Shown here in pieces: positions 10,187 through 24,815 of a DNA stretch of 64,000 nt (the stretch's first letter is position 1; each line of letters begins with the position of its first letter). The notes beneath the pieces are model-generated. The model was not told the DNA's origin. It made no database searches and was given only the letters and a program-made list of their open reading frames with translations. Origin of the DNA: Chamaelirium japonicum (Eukaryota; Streptophyta; Magnoliopsida; Liliales; Melanthiaceae); the NCBI GenBank assembly GCA_947650365.1, contig OX393557.1:35012741-35076740 (forward strand). Direction: 5' to 3'. A program made the position numbers and the translations under genes.

Positions 10187-11851
10187 GTTACACAACCTTT
10201 TATATTCCAATCATAAACCATAAAAAGGAAAAAGATGCATGTGAAGGATTAGGCAAAGATGGACTGCATACAAGTCCATTTTCTTCAGTTCTTTTGGTTG
10301 GTTCAGTCTAAACGAGTCAGGTTAGGAGTCTTATGGCGTCATGTTCCTAGCTAAGTTTGTCTCTGGTGTCTGGCCACACTCCAGGTAATTGCCTTCTAAT
10401 AGCCAATGCAACATTTATCGACCACCTCAATCTCAAGAACTCTTATGAAGTACTACAAAATCTTGACAAGAAAGGTCAGCTCAAAAAGATTTTAGTTGTA
10501 GGGACATAAATGACCCAACCTTGAACAAGTTTCGGCACCATTTGGGGATGGCTAGGCTTGCTCAAAACTGATTTCGAGTCTGAAAAGTTTGTCTTGTTTG
10601 CTTTATTTATTTTTTGGTATTTCGAAGGGAGTCATCGGACCTCTGAGAGGCGTCACAGCCTGGCACAAGCAAGAAAGCCCCGCTCATCGGCGGTAAAAAC
10701 ATCAGAAACCGCCACCCGACAGAAACAACCACGTGCCAACAAGATGAACAAACAGAGCCTAACTCTAGGAACAACAACACGCTGCCTCCGGTGGCCACCA
10801 ACCACGCACACCGGCGGAAGAAACTCCCGACAACAAAGGGGAGAGAAAACAACTTATTACAACATTACTAACAAAACAAAACAAAAAACGGCGTGCCATC
10901 GCCCGATCCAATCGCCAAGCCAAGCAAAATCGGGGTCGTAGCCAACGCTGCTCCACCGCCGTCGACTCGTCGCCGCCACCGCACCGCTAGGAGACGCCAC
11001 CGACTAGGGGAGAGGTGTACTGGAACTCATCGGTGGAGATCCTCGACACCGGGGCCAAATCCAACCTCCCCGCTGCACCCAGTGGAAGAGTCGGCCCTGG
11101 CGCCGAGCAGAAGCCGTCAAACGAGCCGTGGGGGCGCCGCTAAACTCCGGCGAGACGAGAACAAAAACACTGGCGAAAGGAGATGCCCCTATCTACAGGG
11201 ATGAGGAAGAGGGCCCAATCCTACCCCAAGAGCCAGCCAAATCCACGGACTGGCCTCCCTGGAGCCGCCGCTGGCAGCGTTCGAGGAGGCCAAGAGAGGG
11301 GTGGGGAAACCCTAACCCTAGGGCGAAGGGGGAAAAGTCGCAGGCATTGGAGGACAGAAATTAGGTTTCCCTCATCAAATCCAAATTAACACCAACGACA
11401 AGCTAAACATAAGAGGGGATAAACCACTGAGCTTATTCCAGTGGATCTTTTGTCAGTTTGACAGCTAGGCTTCATGAGAGCTAGGCTCAAAATTAATTAC
11501 AAGCTTAAAAAGGTTATAAGCTCGGCTCATTCTCTACTTGAATGGGCCTAGCCCATAATCAAGCCCAACATGAGCAGTTTAGACCAATGAATGCCCATAT
11601 TGAGTTGTGATCAACCCCTCCACCCACAATAGGCTTAATAGAATAACAAGGGGTTTTTCAAATATGAAACAAATCTCTATAATAAAGCAAGTTTTAAAGA
11701 CAAATAGGAGCTAGGATTGATTTGGAGATGCGATAAAGAAAGGCTAGGATTTGTTCTCTCTCCTCCCATTGGTTTTTAATGTTCCATGTATCAACCCATT
11801 GGTTTTTAATATTGCATGCACCTATTGATTTTTAATGATGCATACGCCCAT

Positions 11852-11852
<1 letters not shown>
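10187..11852. other. Arm DNA with a GC-rich block, no recognised gene
   Basis: 10610-11370 is GC-rich with overlapping frames on both strands. On the minus strand it runs from a ccctagggttagggtttccc phrase, typical of plant 5' leaders, to an A-rich end aataccaaaaaataaataaa. That could be the 5'-to-3' order of a retroposed transcript or a LINE leader, but no domain is visible in any frame. The mirror copy is 26228-27893. Confidence 0.4.

Positions 11853-11936
<84 letters not shown>
11853..11936. repeat. (CT)42 microsatellite, left arm
   Basis: 84 bp pure CT; the mirror tract at 26152-26227 is 76 bp. Confidence 0.95.
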
Positions 11937-11938
<2 letters not shown>

Positions 11939-13282
11939 CAGGGGCAGGGCTGTCGGAGGCAGCTCTCTCGAGCACACGAGGGTTGTCCATTGATCCGTCG
12001 AAGGCGGGGGGGCCGTGCTGACATGCATGGTTTTTCTATCGCATTTTTTGAAGGACGCCCAATAGAAACTATGCTCCTGGAAGAGAGATTTAGTCATGCT
12101 TTTCAAGTAGAGACATGCTATCAAATACTCTTAATTCAATGCCTATAGACCAACTCTTAAACAATTATGTGATGGCAGGAAGGACCAAACATGGTGCAGC
12201 AGTAAATGGTTGGGGGAAAGTCTTCTAAATAATAATAGAAGATAGAGATGGACAATAAGTGGTTTCCTTTGTTAGAGGGTGGCAACACCAAAGTTGGAGA
12301 AGAGATGAAATTGGAAAGGCTCTCACGTTTAATCCTTAGCAATGCAATCACGATTGAGGACAATTTGATGAAGCCTAAGAAGATGATTGCTGATTTGAAG
12401 GTCTTCCTCTAAATTTAAATAGTTGTAGGGGTTGTTAAACACATCTTTGTACTAGGAGTAGGCTTTACAGACACTGTTTATGCCTTACTGTGTAGTGTGT
12501 AGTATTCTCCTGAGTGGGGGGGGGGGGGGGGGGGGACACCTTGTAAATATTACCCTCATGAGTTAATGGGTTGCATTCTCCCATCTTCCCACCCAAGCAT
12601 GAGAGGGTTCTATTGCATGGAATCAAGGTACGATTAATTTGTCTTTAAGTTTCCACAGTTTAATATCCTATCGTGATGCATTTTGCAAAATTGAGCACCC
12701 AAAATTCTCAAACTAACATTTTCGATCCATTTTCAATAAGATGTATCTAATAATTTAAACCGCCATATCCTAAAATGACATATCTATATCTTACTTGTCA
12801 TTTTTCTCGTCAATTCAATGCAAATTTATGCATTTATTTCTTACTCGACACTGCAAGAGTATAATATAAATCCTTAATTTGTAATTAAATTATGCAAATT
12901 CTAGCATATCATGACGCAACAACCTTATAGAAGGAATAATAATGCATGATAGATGTATGGTGAGTGGCGACTGGGCAAACTGGTATTGCCAAGAAAATGG
13001 ATTTATATTCATATATCAATAGGATAAAATTCATTTTAAACCAAAGATGTTAGCAAATGTTTCATGCAAATGACAAGCATTGTGCCATCAAGAAAGTCAA
13101 TTAGAAAAAATTCAAAAGGCAATTGTGATAGACTCCAAGGATATTAGGGTTGCTAGTTTAATTATAAAGATCAATGATTATCATTTCCAACATAAGTTTT
13201 GTTTATGTAAATATGAATCAACAATAAGATCACAAATTACAGATTAGGCAGCGTAGGGTGGATATATTGGTATATATATTTT
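11937..13282. other. Arm DNA, no gene seen
   Basis: AT-rich. It contains a G20 homopolymer at 12516-12535, which is only 10 long in the right arm (25565-25574). Open reading frames are short and unrecognised. Confidence 0.5.
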
Positions 13283-13290
13283 GATGTAGG

Positions 13291-14239
13291 TTTGATTTAA
13301 AATATCGGCGATATCAAGCGATACATTGCTGATATATCGCCAAGCTCCAACATCAAAACAGACTAAATTCACCTGTTTTGGAAAAAAAGTCAAAATATCG
13401 AATATATCGCCGAATATCGCTAATATATCGTCAAACCCTCCATTTATTATTTTTGGTGGATTAGAAGCCTCCCTTCACGGATTGGAGTTTCTTCCAAACT
13501 TTTAAGTTAAGATATGTTTTCAGATATTTTTTTGATTTTTTAAATTTCTTAAGTAGATCTTCGTGAAGAATATATTATAAACATGAATCGGATCAAGTTT
13601 GATGTGATTCATCATGATTATCATGAAATTAATTAGGATTCATGGGTTTCATCTATTTAAATCCAATAACTCCTAATGAAATTTGAGTATGTCAATACTC
13701 CACATTCAATATACTTACTATCCAAATTTGATATTTTTTTACTTAAATAATTTTCAGAGTATTATATTATGTCATGTACTATCAGTCTGTGATATGCTTT
13801 GTGCTTATTATGTCTTATGTTTTATGAGTTATGAATTTGTGATATGCTTTTATATACTGTGAACCATATGAGTTTTGATATGTTTTATCATGCATCCGAG
13901 TCTATGTAATCTAATTGTGATTGTTTAATTCACCAACCATTGCAAAGTTTCTAACAGTTCATAGACAATATCAGACAGTTCACAGACTCATATATAGAGA
14001 CTAAATTGATTGTTTCCTAAAGTAAATGATTGTCTTTTATATGTTATTGATCATAATTGTGCATCTATATATCCTAAAGGGATATATAGAAAATTCCCCT
14101 AAAAAAATCTTCAATTGCCCTCTTTTTTCTCTTGTTTCTAATTTTTAGCGATATTTGGTGATAAATAATGATATATCCCCGAATAGTTTCCCCGAGCAAC
14201 TTAGCGATATCGACAAGGATAACGATACTTAAAACACTG
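13291..14239 (-). mobile_element. hAT-like non-autonomous element, 949 bp
   Basis: Flanked by 8 bp duplications gatgtagg (13283-13290) and gatgtggg (14240-14247). On the minus strand it begins CAGTGTTTTAAGTATCG; the other end is a diverged match (tttaaaatatcgg). Both ends carry clusters of gatatatcg/cgatat phrases. The middle is AT-rich and has no transposase. The mirror copy is 23851-24807. Confidence 0.65.
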
Positions 14240-14474
14240 GATGTGGGCGGAAGTGTTTGAACACAATTGAATTAGAATCATTGATATTAGTGTAGTTACT
14301 TATGAAGTGTAGGGGTTTACGTCCTAGGAAAATAACTTAAACACATATGACTTCTTAAGTACCATTACTTATAATTTACTCAAGTGATATCAACCATCTA
14401 ACCACTCTTTTAGTCTTATACTTTGCGATAAAATAAAGCTAGATGAGGATCTGAGATCACAATTAACAACTCGA

Positions 14475-14649
14475 GTTCACCATTGAATGGTGAAATAATG
14501 TTTTAGTCTTGCCACATGTTCTCCTTTTTGCTCCTTACAAGTCCACATAGTAGCATTAATGATGGTGGTTGAAAAACCATGTGGTTTTATATAATAAAGG
14601 TTGATACATGTCTTCTTTAAAAGCCAATTACACCATTTCAATGGTGAAC
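14475..14649. mobile_element. Small MITE with GTTCACCATTGAA termini
   Basis: Begins gttcaccattgaatggtg and ends with the complement caccatttcaatggtgaac. Length about 175 bp. Target duplication not clear. The mirror copy is 23441-23615. Confidence 0.6.
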
Positions 14650-14663
14650 ACGGTTTCACAAAA

Positions 14664-14956
<293 letters not shown>

Positions 14957-15039
<83 letters not shown>
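14957..15039. repeat. (TA)n-(AC)n compound microsatellite
   Basis: About 69 bp TA followed by 15 bp AC, ending exactly at the Helitron-like terminus at 15040. The mirror TA tract is 377 bp. Confidence 0.95.
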
Positions 15040-15040
<1 letters not shown>

Positions 15041-15840
15041 TAGTGAAAACCCCGTGCCCAAGGGCACGTAAAAGATTATGACGGCAACGAAAAACATTTC
15101 GAGGGTGGAAATAATATTTTGAGAGATGTGACAAAAATTCGAGGGTGGCAACAAAATATTTCGAGAATGACAACAATATTTTGAGGACGACGATAATATT
15201 TCGAGGGAGGTGTTAATATTTCGAGCGTGGACATCCCCTCTTGTTCGAAAAATAAAAAAATATAAAAAAATAAAATTATTGTCATCGGCACTGTCGCAAC
15301 TGTTTGCTACTGTCGATCTCGTCCATTTCCTATGTCTTATCATTGCTGGTCTTCACCCATTACACCATCGCCTTCGTCTACTATTACTGAGTAAATAAAT
15401 CGTGCATTTGTTGCTCGTTGTTGTCCCATATTAGCATTTAAGGTTTAGTATCAGAGACTTGGCAGCCATCTTTTCATCTCGCTCTTTCAGCCTCTTTTCT
15501 TCATGGGTGCCTTTCTTTAACCTTGGACGTCAACGGATATGACATGGAGTCGAGATTAGTGAGAGATACAACTTTCAACATAGTTTTTTACTAAAAAAAT
15601 CATACAATATTATGTAACAGAAAATTCAAACAATATACTAAAAAAACACAATTCTTTGCCAGATTTTGTTTCAGTCGACGGAAATATTGTGACAGAAAAG
15701 ATTTCGAGGGCGACAAAAAAATTTTCAAGGGCGTGACAATTTTGAGGGAGGAGACAATATTTTAAAGGTGGCAATAATAATTCAAGAATAATGATAATAT
15801 TTTGAGGGAGGTTATAATATTTCGATGGCGGCAATATATT
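15040..15840 (-). mobile_element. Helitron-like element, minus strand
   Basis: On the minus strand the 3' terminus is a perfect 7 bp stem CGTGCCC/GGGCACG with a TT loop (15068-15053), linker GGGTTTTCA-like, then CTAG (15043-15040). Two blocks of degenerate 20 bp units (ctcgaaatattgttgtcatt type) lie at 15090-15230 and 15700-15840, separated by about 465 bp. The 5' end is not certain; a possible TC start lies near 15565 on the minus strand. No helicase gene. Mirror copy 21985-22776. Confidence 0.65.
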
Positions 15841-15847
15841 AAGGGGG

Positions 15848-15849
<2 letters not shown>

Positions 15850-15885
<36 letters not shown>

Positions 15886-15900
15886 CTCTCTCCCTCCCTC
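15850..15900. repeat. (CT)n microsatellite
   Basis: CT run with one CG interruption; the mirror tract is GA at 21937-21966, about 20 bp shorter. Confidence 0.9.
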
Positions 15901-16155
15901 ATCAACAGAATGCATCCAAAACAACCTGTAATGATTGTTCCATGTCATCAATCAAGATAAAAGGAGAAAAAAAAATCAGAAAACAGCATTGAACGAAGGG
16001 GATTTTACTGATCATCGCCAGAAAACCATGGGAAATAAAAAAAAATCAATGAACCCCTAATCCCAAACACAAATACTCACACAAACAGAAACATGATAAT
16101 TTTTTCGAATAGCAGTTATAGCGGAGAGTGAGAGCTAACATGAGAGTACTTTAAT
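15901..16155 (+). repeat. 255 bp direct repeat, left arm, copy 1
   Basis: atcaacagaatgcatccaaa through gagagtactttaat recurs at 17575-17829 with about 5% differences. The repeats do not start with TG and end with CA, so they are not simple LTRs. Mirrors are at 21681-21934 and 19975-20228. Confidence 0.85.
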
Positions 16156-17574
16156 AAAACTTAAAGATAAAACCAAAATATATATAAATCACTTTTTCTT
16201 TTGTTTATTTTTTGCTTACAGAATTCACTTGTCCTTCTATTGATCTTAGACAATTCACCTTTATTGAGACATAAAATTTGAAAAACCCCAATCCATCACT
16301 TTGCCGGCGGAGATAGCCGGAATGCAGTTGATGCCTAATTGCCTACCATCTTTAGCTGCTTCTATTTTACTATCTCATCCATAGGGATAAGTACCTAATT
16401 TTCACCTATCCTGCCCATCATAATAATGAAAATGAACCCATCAATTGAGCAAGACTATAAGACCTAGGAGGTCCGATGTGGAGCTCCAAATTGCTGCTTT
16501 CTATGAATGCCACCAATGCGGCCGAAGATTGACCAAAAAGTTCTTGTATTTACAAAAAAAAGGACAAAATTTTGTAAAATCCAATGATATAACTCATTGT
16601 ACACACTCAATACAAGTATATACATATATCCATGAATACCATCGATGCGTCATAAGATTGAGTCTGGCAATGCGAGTGACTTCAGGATAACTTCAAATAA
16701 TCCGGGATGACTGCCGCAAAATTGATGCCAAACGACTGAGACCCGTGTTATGTGACCAAATAATACTGCTGCTTGGAGAATAATTTATGAGTAATTTAGC
16801 ATCTAATCCAAGATGGAAAATCAACATAAACCAACTGTCACCTAGGACACCAAATCAGGAAGATAAAAGAGAGAAGCAGACCTCCATTGTGTAGTAGACC
16901 AAAGCATAAAATACACTAAGAGACCAAGTCCCTGGTCCAACACTCAATTAGAGAATAAAGTACCATTACCAAATTCCTGCTAAGTGAAAAGACTTTGGTT
17001 ATATTTCCATCATAAACCAAAAAATTTGTTTTCCTTGTTCTTGTGATATTCAGCAGTAGGAATACGACAGTAGGAACCATGTTTTGGCAAAGGATGACAC
17101 TGGATAAATTTGGATGCATTTGAAATTCAAGGAAGTTGGTTGTTGGCACTATCATATGAGAGAGAGAGAGAGAGGATGGGTTTGGCCCCACCCCACCACA
17201 GCTTCTTCACATCTAAAATTGATCTCAGTTCATATTTGGTTGATCAATGTCTTGTTTTTTTTTTGTTTGATGGTACCAAATATTAGGAGCAATACCCAAC
17301 TGAAAGTTGGGTGGTCGCCATGTATTCAATGCAAAAGAAAACACGCAGAGGTTCATACCAATTGGGCTGAGATTCAATGTATGAGGTGAATTAAAGATGC
17401 ATAAGGTGATCTTATCTAATGCAGTGAATGTTTCTTATAAGGTTTAGCCTACGGTTGGCTGATCTGATAAAACCCATGGGACAAAAGATGGAGAATTGTG
17501 CATCCAGACATGAATTACATCATTAATCATCCACATCCTAAAAACAATACCCATTTGCTCGAATCGAAAAATAG
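16156..17574. other. Arm DNA between the direct repeats, no recognised gene
   Basis: 1.4 kb of non-repetitive DNA. On the minus strand several short frames lie next to ttacag or cttagcag acceptor-like sites, so captured exons are possible. None of the translations is recognisable. A GA tract of 15 bp at 17160 corresponds to a 49 bp CT tract in the right arm. Confidence 0.4.
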
Positions 17575-17829
17575 ATCAACAGAATGCATCCAAAACAACC
17601 TGTAATGATTGTTCCATGGCATCAATCAAGATAAAAGGAGAAAAAAAAATTCAGAAAACAGCATTGAACGAAGGAGATTTTGCTGGTCATCGCCAGAAAA
17701 CCATGGGAAATAAAAAAAATCAACGAACCCCTAATCCCAAACACAAACACTCACACAATCACAAACACAACAATTTTTTCGAATAGCAGTTATAGGGAAG
17801 AGTGAGAGCTAACATGAGAGTACTTTAAT
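17575..17829 (+). repeat. 255 bp direct repeat, left arm, copy 2
   Basis: Second copy of 15901-16155, followed by two nearby copies of the phrase ttacagaccctcttg (17838 and 17936) near the inner end of the arm. Confidence 0.85.
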
Positions 17830-17992
17830 CCAGGCTTTTACAGACCCTCTTGAGAGAGAGAAAGAGAGAGAGAGAGAGGAAACTGTGATCCTTTTTACAG
17901 ACCTTATCAGAGTTGTTCTTTTCATCCAGGCTATTTACAGACCCTCTTGCAGTCCGAGGATGACTCCGATTTCCCGACATCATGTACCTGGA

Positions 17993-19795
17993 ATCAAGAG
18001 AAAAAAAATCAACACTTACGGTGATACCAAATATAATTTGATTGACCTTGCTCAGCACATGGCCATTGGTCAAATGATAAATACGATATCAACTCTAATT
18101 GATTCAATCGTAAAGATGATACCAACTCCAATCCACACCTACAGACTTGATCTTATGAGTGACGTTGTAGTAAAGAACAACATTAGATCTTACAATAACG
18201 AAGATTGCCTACTAATCACAACTTTCGACCACTAATCCAATCTACATAACAACCAAAGCAGAAGTTTGCCATCTGCTTTTAATGCAATAACGTAAAATTT
18301 ATTTCATGAATAACCTGCATGCTTCGAGAGCAGTGGTAATGCATCACCTCACCATCTATTTGGTAGGTATTTTCTCAACGATGTGGCTCAACTTTACATA
18401 GATCTTATGAGTGACAAAATTGTCACGCCCAGAGAGAAAGAGACAGAAGAAAAAGAAAAAGGATTGCAGCCTAAATAAGGCCAATGCATACGTGGAACAG
18501 AATCCATTAAGTGAAACCTATTGAATTGCTCTAATTATGAAGAAAAATCAGCAAAATCAGGATAGATTCGAATTCGATCCGTTTATTAATAGGATTATGG
18601 AATCAGATCTTGTTTAATCGGATCTCGGACCGAAAAAACTTATACCTAACCCGAGATAATCAGATCGGATTCGAATAATCGGATTGGATTCAGATCATGA
18701 TCAGTTTCCTAATCTCAAAATGAATAGGAAAAATAATATATGTCGAGACCCAATATGATAGGAGAGGTAAATAAATAGAGTTCAAAAACTCTAAGAACAT
18801 ATATGACTTTTAAATTATTCATGAATCAAGGGGGCAAAGTATAATTTATCCTTTACCCGCTTGTACAAAAGGCGGGCAATTTTTTAAAAGGGTAAATTAC
18901 AATTTGCTCCCCTGAAGATTGGCTCAAAAACACTTAACAATGGCGGAAAAATTGATTGGCTCAAAAAAATCCCCACTGGATTGACCCCGTAAAGATTGGC
19001 TCAAAAATACTTAACCCCCTATTAAGCGAGAAGTAGTCTTATCGGACTTGCAGTCGGTGCTGAGATAGCTTGCCCAAGGGTCAGGGTGCCAACGATCTCG
19101 ATGGCGGGCTGAAAAAAGAAACATGAATAATATCGGTGCAGGCAATGATAAAAAGAACACCAACGCACACAGAGAGAGCAAGAAAAATAAAAAAAATGCT
19201 CATTACACATTCTTGCATGTGGATTATGAATAAATCCATCTTAATTCACCACTCCGCTTATATGTATGTATGGATTGTGAGAGTGTGTGTTTATCCTTGC
19301 ATCAACACATTTTTATTCACTTCTATCTAGCATTTGTTAATGTACTTCTTATATTCTTTCTTGCATGTGGATTAAGCTTGCATCACATGATCTATATCAA
19401 TACCCCATCGATTATTTTGATTAAGTGATCAGTGCGAAAAAAAATATAATTAAAGAAAGAAGATTACACTCTCCAAAGAAAAAAATCCTTCAATCCATAA
19501 TAAGAAAAAAATCCTTTAATCCATATTTGAGAAAAAGTTTGCCTTGGATTAAAGTGATAGTCTAATACAGAATTCCGATCTCTTATTGTATTCTGATTTT
19601 GGAAAAACTGAATGCATTTAGAATTTGGTTTTTAACTATTAAGAGATTGCAAAAATCCAGGCAAAAAACTGAAGACATTCTAAACTGAATGCAAAAAACT
19701 GAGTGCAATTCTAAATCGTACATTAAGAGAGTGCAAAAAACTGAATGCATCCTAAACTGAGTGTAAAAAACTGAATGCATCCTAAACTGAATGCA
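17993..19795. repeat. Unique spacer of the giant inverted repeat
   Basis: 1803 bp with no counterpart in mirror orientation. It holds AT-rich DNA, a stretch at 18555-18720 with cggatc/gatccg phrases that may be a relic of the hAT MITE family seen elsewhere, a triple motif gattggctcaaaaa at 18919-19008, and a short tandem array at 19660-19798. A minus-strand frame at about 19022-19110 follows a T-rich stretch and CAG, like a 3' splice site, but I do not recognise the 28 residues it encodes. Confidence 0.85.
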
Positions 19796-19798
19796 TCC
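19660..19798 (+). repeat. Short tandem array at the spacer-right arm junction
   Basis: Units of about 28 bp built on aaaaaactgaatgcatcc plus taaactga, with four or five imperfect copies. The last unit runs directly into the start of the right arm. Confidence 0.75.
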
Positions 19799-19905
19799 AG
19801 GTACATGATGTCGGGAAATCGGAGTCATCCTCGGACTGCAAGAGGGTCTGTAAATAGCCTGGATGAAAAGAACAACTCTGATAAGGTCTGTAAAAAGGAT
19901 CACAG

Positions 19906-19911
<6 letters not shown>

Positions 19912-19952
<41 letters not shown>
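19912..19952. repeat. (CT)n microsatellite, right arm
   Basis: About 41 bp CT. The left-arm partner is an impure GA tract at 17850-17879. Confidence 0.9.
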
Positions 19953-19955
<3 letters not shown>

Positions 19956-19974
19956 AGGGTCTGTAAAAGCCTGG

Positions 19975-20228
19975 ATTAAAGTACTCTCATGTTAGCTCTC
20001 ACTCTTCCCTATAACTGCTATTCGAAAAAATTGTCGTGTTTGTGATTGTGTGAGTGTTTGTGTTTGGGATTAGGGGTTCGTTGATTTTTTTTATTTCCCA
20101 TGGTTTTCTGGCGATGACCAGCAAAATCTCCTTCGTTCAATGCTGTTTTCTGATTTTTTTTTCTCCTTTTATCTTGATTGATGCCATGGAACAATCATTA
20201 CAGGTTGTTTTGGATGCATTCTGTTGAT
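19975..20228 (-). repeat. 255 bp direct repeat, right arm, inner copy
   Basis: Mirror of 17575-17829. Confidence 0.85.
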
Positions 20229-20624
20229 CTATTTTTCGATTCGAGCAAATGGGTATTGTTTTTAGGATGTGGATGATTAATGATGTAATTCATGTCTGGA
20301 TGCACAATTCTCCATCTTTTGCCCCATGGGTTATATCAGATCAGCCAACCGTAGGCTAAACCTTATAAGAAACATTCATTGCATTAGATAAGATCACCTT
20401 ATGCATCTTTAATTCACCTCATACATTGAATCTCAGCCCAATTGGTATGAACCTCTGTGTGTTTTCTTTTGCATTGAATACATGGCGACCACCCAACTTT
20501 CAGTTGGGTATTGCTCCTAATATTTGGTACCATCAAACAAAAAAAAAACAGAACATTGATCAACCAAATATGAACTGGGATCAATTTTAGATGTGAAGAA
20601 GCTGTGGTGGGGTGGGGCCAAACC

Positions 20625-20628
<4 letters not shown>

Positions 20629-20677
<49 letters not shown>
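20629..20677. repeat. (CT)n microsatellite, right arm
   Basis: 49 bp CT where the left arm has only 15 bp of GA (17160-17174). Confidence 0.9.
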
Positions 20678-20681
<4 letters not shown>

Positions 20682-21680
20682 GATAGTGCCAACAACCAAC
20701 TTCCTTGAATTTCAAATGCATCCAAATCTATCCAGTGTCATCCTTTGCCAAAACACGGTTCCTACTGTCGTATTCCTACTGCTGAATATCACAAGAACAA
20801 GGAAAACAAATTTTTTGGTTTATGATGGAAATGTAACCAAAGTTCTTTTCACTTAGCAGGAATTTGGTAATGGTACTTTATTCTCTAATTGAGTGTTGGA
20901 CCAGGGACTTGGTCTCTTAGTGTATTTTATGCTTTGGCCTACTACACAATGGAGGTCTGCTTCTCTCTTTTATCTTCCTGATTTGGTGTCCTAGGTGACA
21001 GTTGGTTTATGTTGATTTTCCATCTTGGATTAGATGCTAAATTACTCATAAATTACTCTCCAAGCAGCAGTATTATTTGGTCACATAACACGGGTCTCAG
21101 TCGTTTGGCATCAATTTTGTGGCAGTCATCCCGGATTACTTGAAGTTATCCTGAAGTCACTCGCATTGTCGGACTCAATCTTATGATGCATCGATGGTAT
21201 TCATGGATATATGTATATACTTATATTGAGTGTGTACAATGAGTTATATCATTGGATTTTACAAAATTTTGTCCTTTTTTTTGTAAATACAAGAACTTTT
21301 TGGTCAATCTTCGGCCGCATTGGTGGCATTCATAGAAAGCAGCGATTTGGAGCTCCACATCGGACCTCCTAGGTCTTATAGTCTTGCTCAATTGATGGGT
21401 TCATTTTCATTATTATGATGGGCAGGATAGGTGAAAATTAGGTACTTATCCCTATGGATGAGATAGTAAAATAGAAGTAGCTAAAGATGGTAAGCAATTA
21501 GGCATCAACTGCATTCCGGCTATCTCCGTCGGCAAAGTGATGGATTGGGGTTTTTCAAATTTTATGTCTCAATAAAGGTGAATTGTCTAAGATCAATAGA
21601 AGGACAAGTGAATTCTGTAAGCAAAAAATAAACAAAAGAAAAAGTGATTTATATATATTTTGGTTTTATCTTTAAGTTTT

Positions 21681-21933
21681 ATTAAAGTACTCTCATGTTA
21701 GCTCTCACTCTCCCCTATAACTGCTATTCGAAAAAATTATCATGTTTCTGTTTGTGTGAGTATTTGTGTTTGGGATTAGGGGTTCATTGATTTTTTTTAT
21801 TTCCCATGGTTTTCTGGCGATGATCAGCAAAATCCCCATCCTTCAATGCTGTTTTCTGATTTTTTTTTCTCCTTTTATCTTGATTGATGACATGGAACAA
21901 TCATTACAGGTTGTTTTGGATGCATTCTGTTGA

Positions 21934-21934
<1 letters not shown>
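21681..21934 (-). repeat. 255 bp direct repeat, right arm, outer copy
   Basis: Mirror of 15901-16155. It joins directly to a GA tract. Confidence 0.85.
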
Positions 21935-21965
<31 letters not shown>

Positions 21966-21984
21966 TGCCCCCTTAATATATTGC

Positions 21985-23426
<1,442 letters not shown>

Positions 23427-23440
23427 TTTTGTGAAACCGT

Positions 23441-23615
23441 GTTCACCATTGAAATGGTGTAATTGGCTTTTAAAGATGACATGTGTCAACCTTTATTATA
23501 TAAAACCACATGGTTTTTCAACCACCATCATTAATGCTACCATGTGGACTTGTAAGGAGCAAAAAGGAGAACATGTGGCAAGACTAAAACATTATTTCAC
23601 CATTCAATGGTGAAC
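23441..23615. mobile_element. Small MITE, right-arm mirror copy
   Basis: Mirror of 14475-14649, with ends gttcaccattgaaatgg and ccattcaatggtgaac. Confidence 0.6.
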
Positions 23616-23850
23616 TCGAGTTGTTAATTGTGATCTCAGATCCTCATCTAGCTTTATTTTATCGCAAAGTATAAGACTAAAAGAGTGGTTAGATGGTTGA
23701 TGTCACTTGAGTAAATTATAAGTAATGGTACTTAAGAAGTCATATGTGTTTAAGTTATTTTCCTAGGACGTAAATCCCTACACTTCATAAGTAACTACAC
23801 TAATATCAATGATTCTAATTCAATTGTGTTCAAACACTTCCGCCCACATC

Positions 23851-24807
23851 CAGTGTTTTAAGTATCGTTATCCTTGTCGATATCGCTAAGTTGCTCGGGG
23901 AAACTATTCGGGGATATATCATTATTTATCACCAAATATCGCTAAAAATTAGAAACAAGAGAAAAAAGAGGGCAATTGAAGATTTTTTTAGGGGAATTTT
24001 CTATATATCCCTTTAGGATATATAGATGCACAATTATGATCAATAACATATAAAAGACAATCATTTACTTTAGGAAACAATCAATTTAGTCTCTATATAT
24101 GAGTCTGTGAACTGTCTGATATTGTCTATGAACTGTTAGAAACTTTGCAATGGTTGGTGAATTAAACAATCACAATTAGATTACATAGACTCGGATGCAT
24201 GATAAAACATATCAAAACTCATATGGTTCACAGTATATAAAAGCATATCACAAATTCATAACTCATAAAACATAAGACATAATAAGCACAAAGCATATCA
24301 CAGACTGATAGTACATGACATAGTATAATACTCTGAAAATTATTTAAGTAAAAAAATATCAAATTTGGATAGTAAGTATATTGAATGTGGAGTATTGACA
24401 TACTCAAATTTCATTAGGAGTTATTGGATTTAAATAGATGAAACCCATGAATCCTAATTAATTTCATGATAATCATGATGAATCACATCAAACTTGATCC
24501 GATTCATGTTTATAATATATTCTTCACGAAGATCTACTTAAGAAATTTAAAAAATCAAAAAAATATCTGAAAACATATCTTAACTTAAAAGTTTGGAAGA
24601 AACTCCAATCCGTGAAGGGAGGCTTCTAATCCACCAAAAATAATAAATGGAGGGTTTGACGATATATTAGCGATATTCGGCGATATATGCGATATTTCGA
24701 CTTTTTTCCCAAAACAGGTGAATTTAGTCTGTTTTGATGTTGGAGCTTGGCGATATAGCGATATATCAGCAATGTATCGCTAGATATCGCCGATATTTTA
24801 AATCAAA
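23851..24807 (+). mobile_element. hAT-like non-autonomous element, right-arm mirror copy, 957 bp
   Basis: Begins cagtgttttaagtatcg after the duplication cccacatc (23843-23850); the matching cctacatc lies at 24808-24815. It carries an extra 8 bp compared with the left copy, in the gatatagcgatatatc cluster near 24755. Confidence 0.65.
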
Positions 24808-24815
24808 CCTACATC

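Noticed and set aside
10558..10941. 127-codon frame and its mirror at 27139-27522 as a conserved gene
   Set aside because: Identity between the copies comes from the recent inverted duplication, not from selection. The frame ends in low-complexity Thr/Lys/Gln text with no domain.
15901..17829. TRIM or LTR retrotransposon formed by the 255 bp direct repeats
   Set aside because: The repeats lack TG/CA ends, no primer-binding site or polypurine tract is seen between them, and no 5 bp target duplication flanks them.
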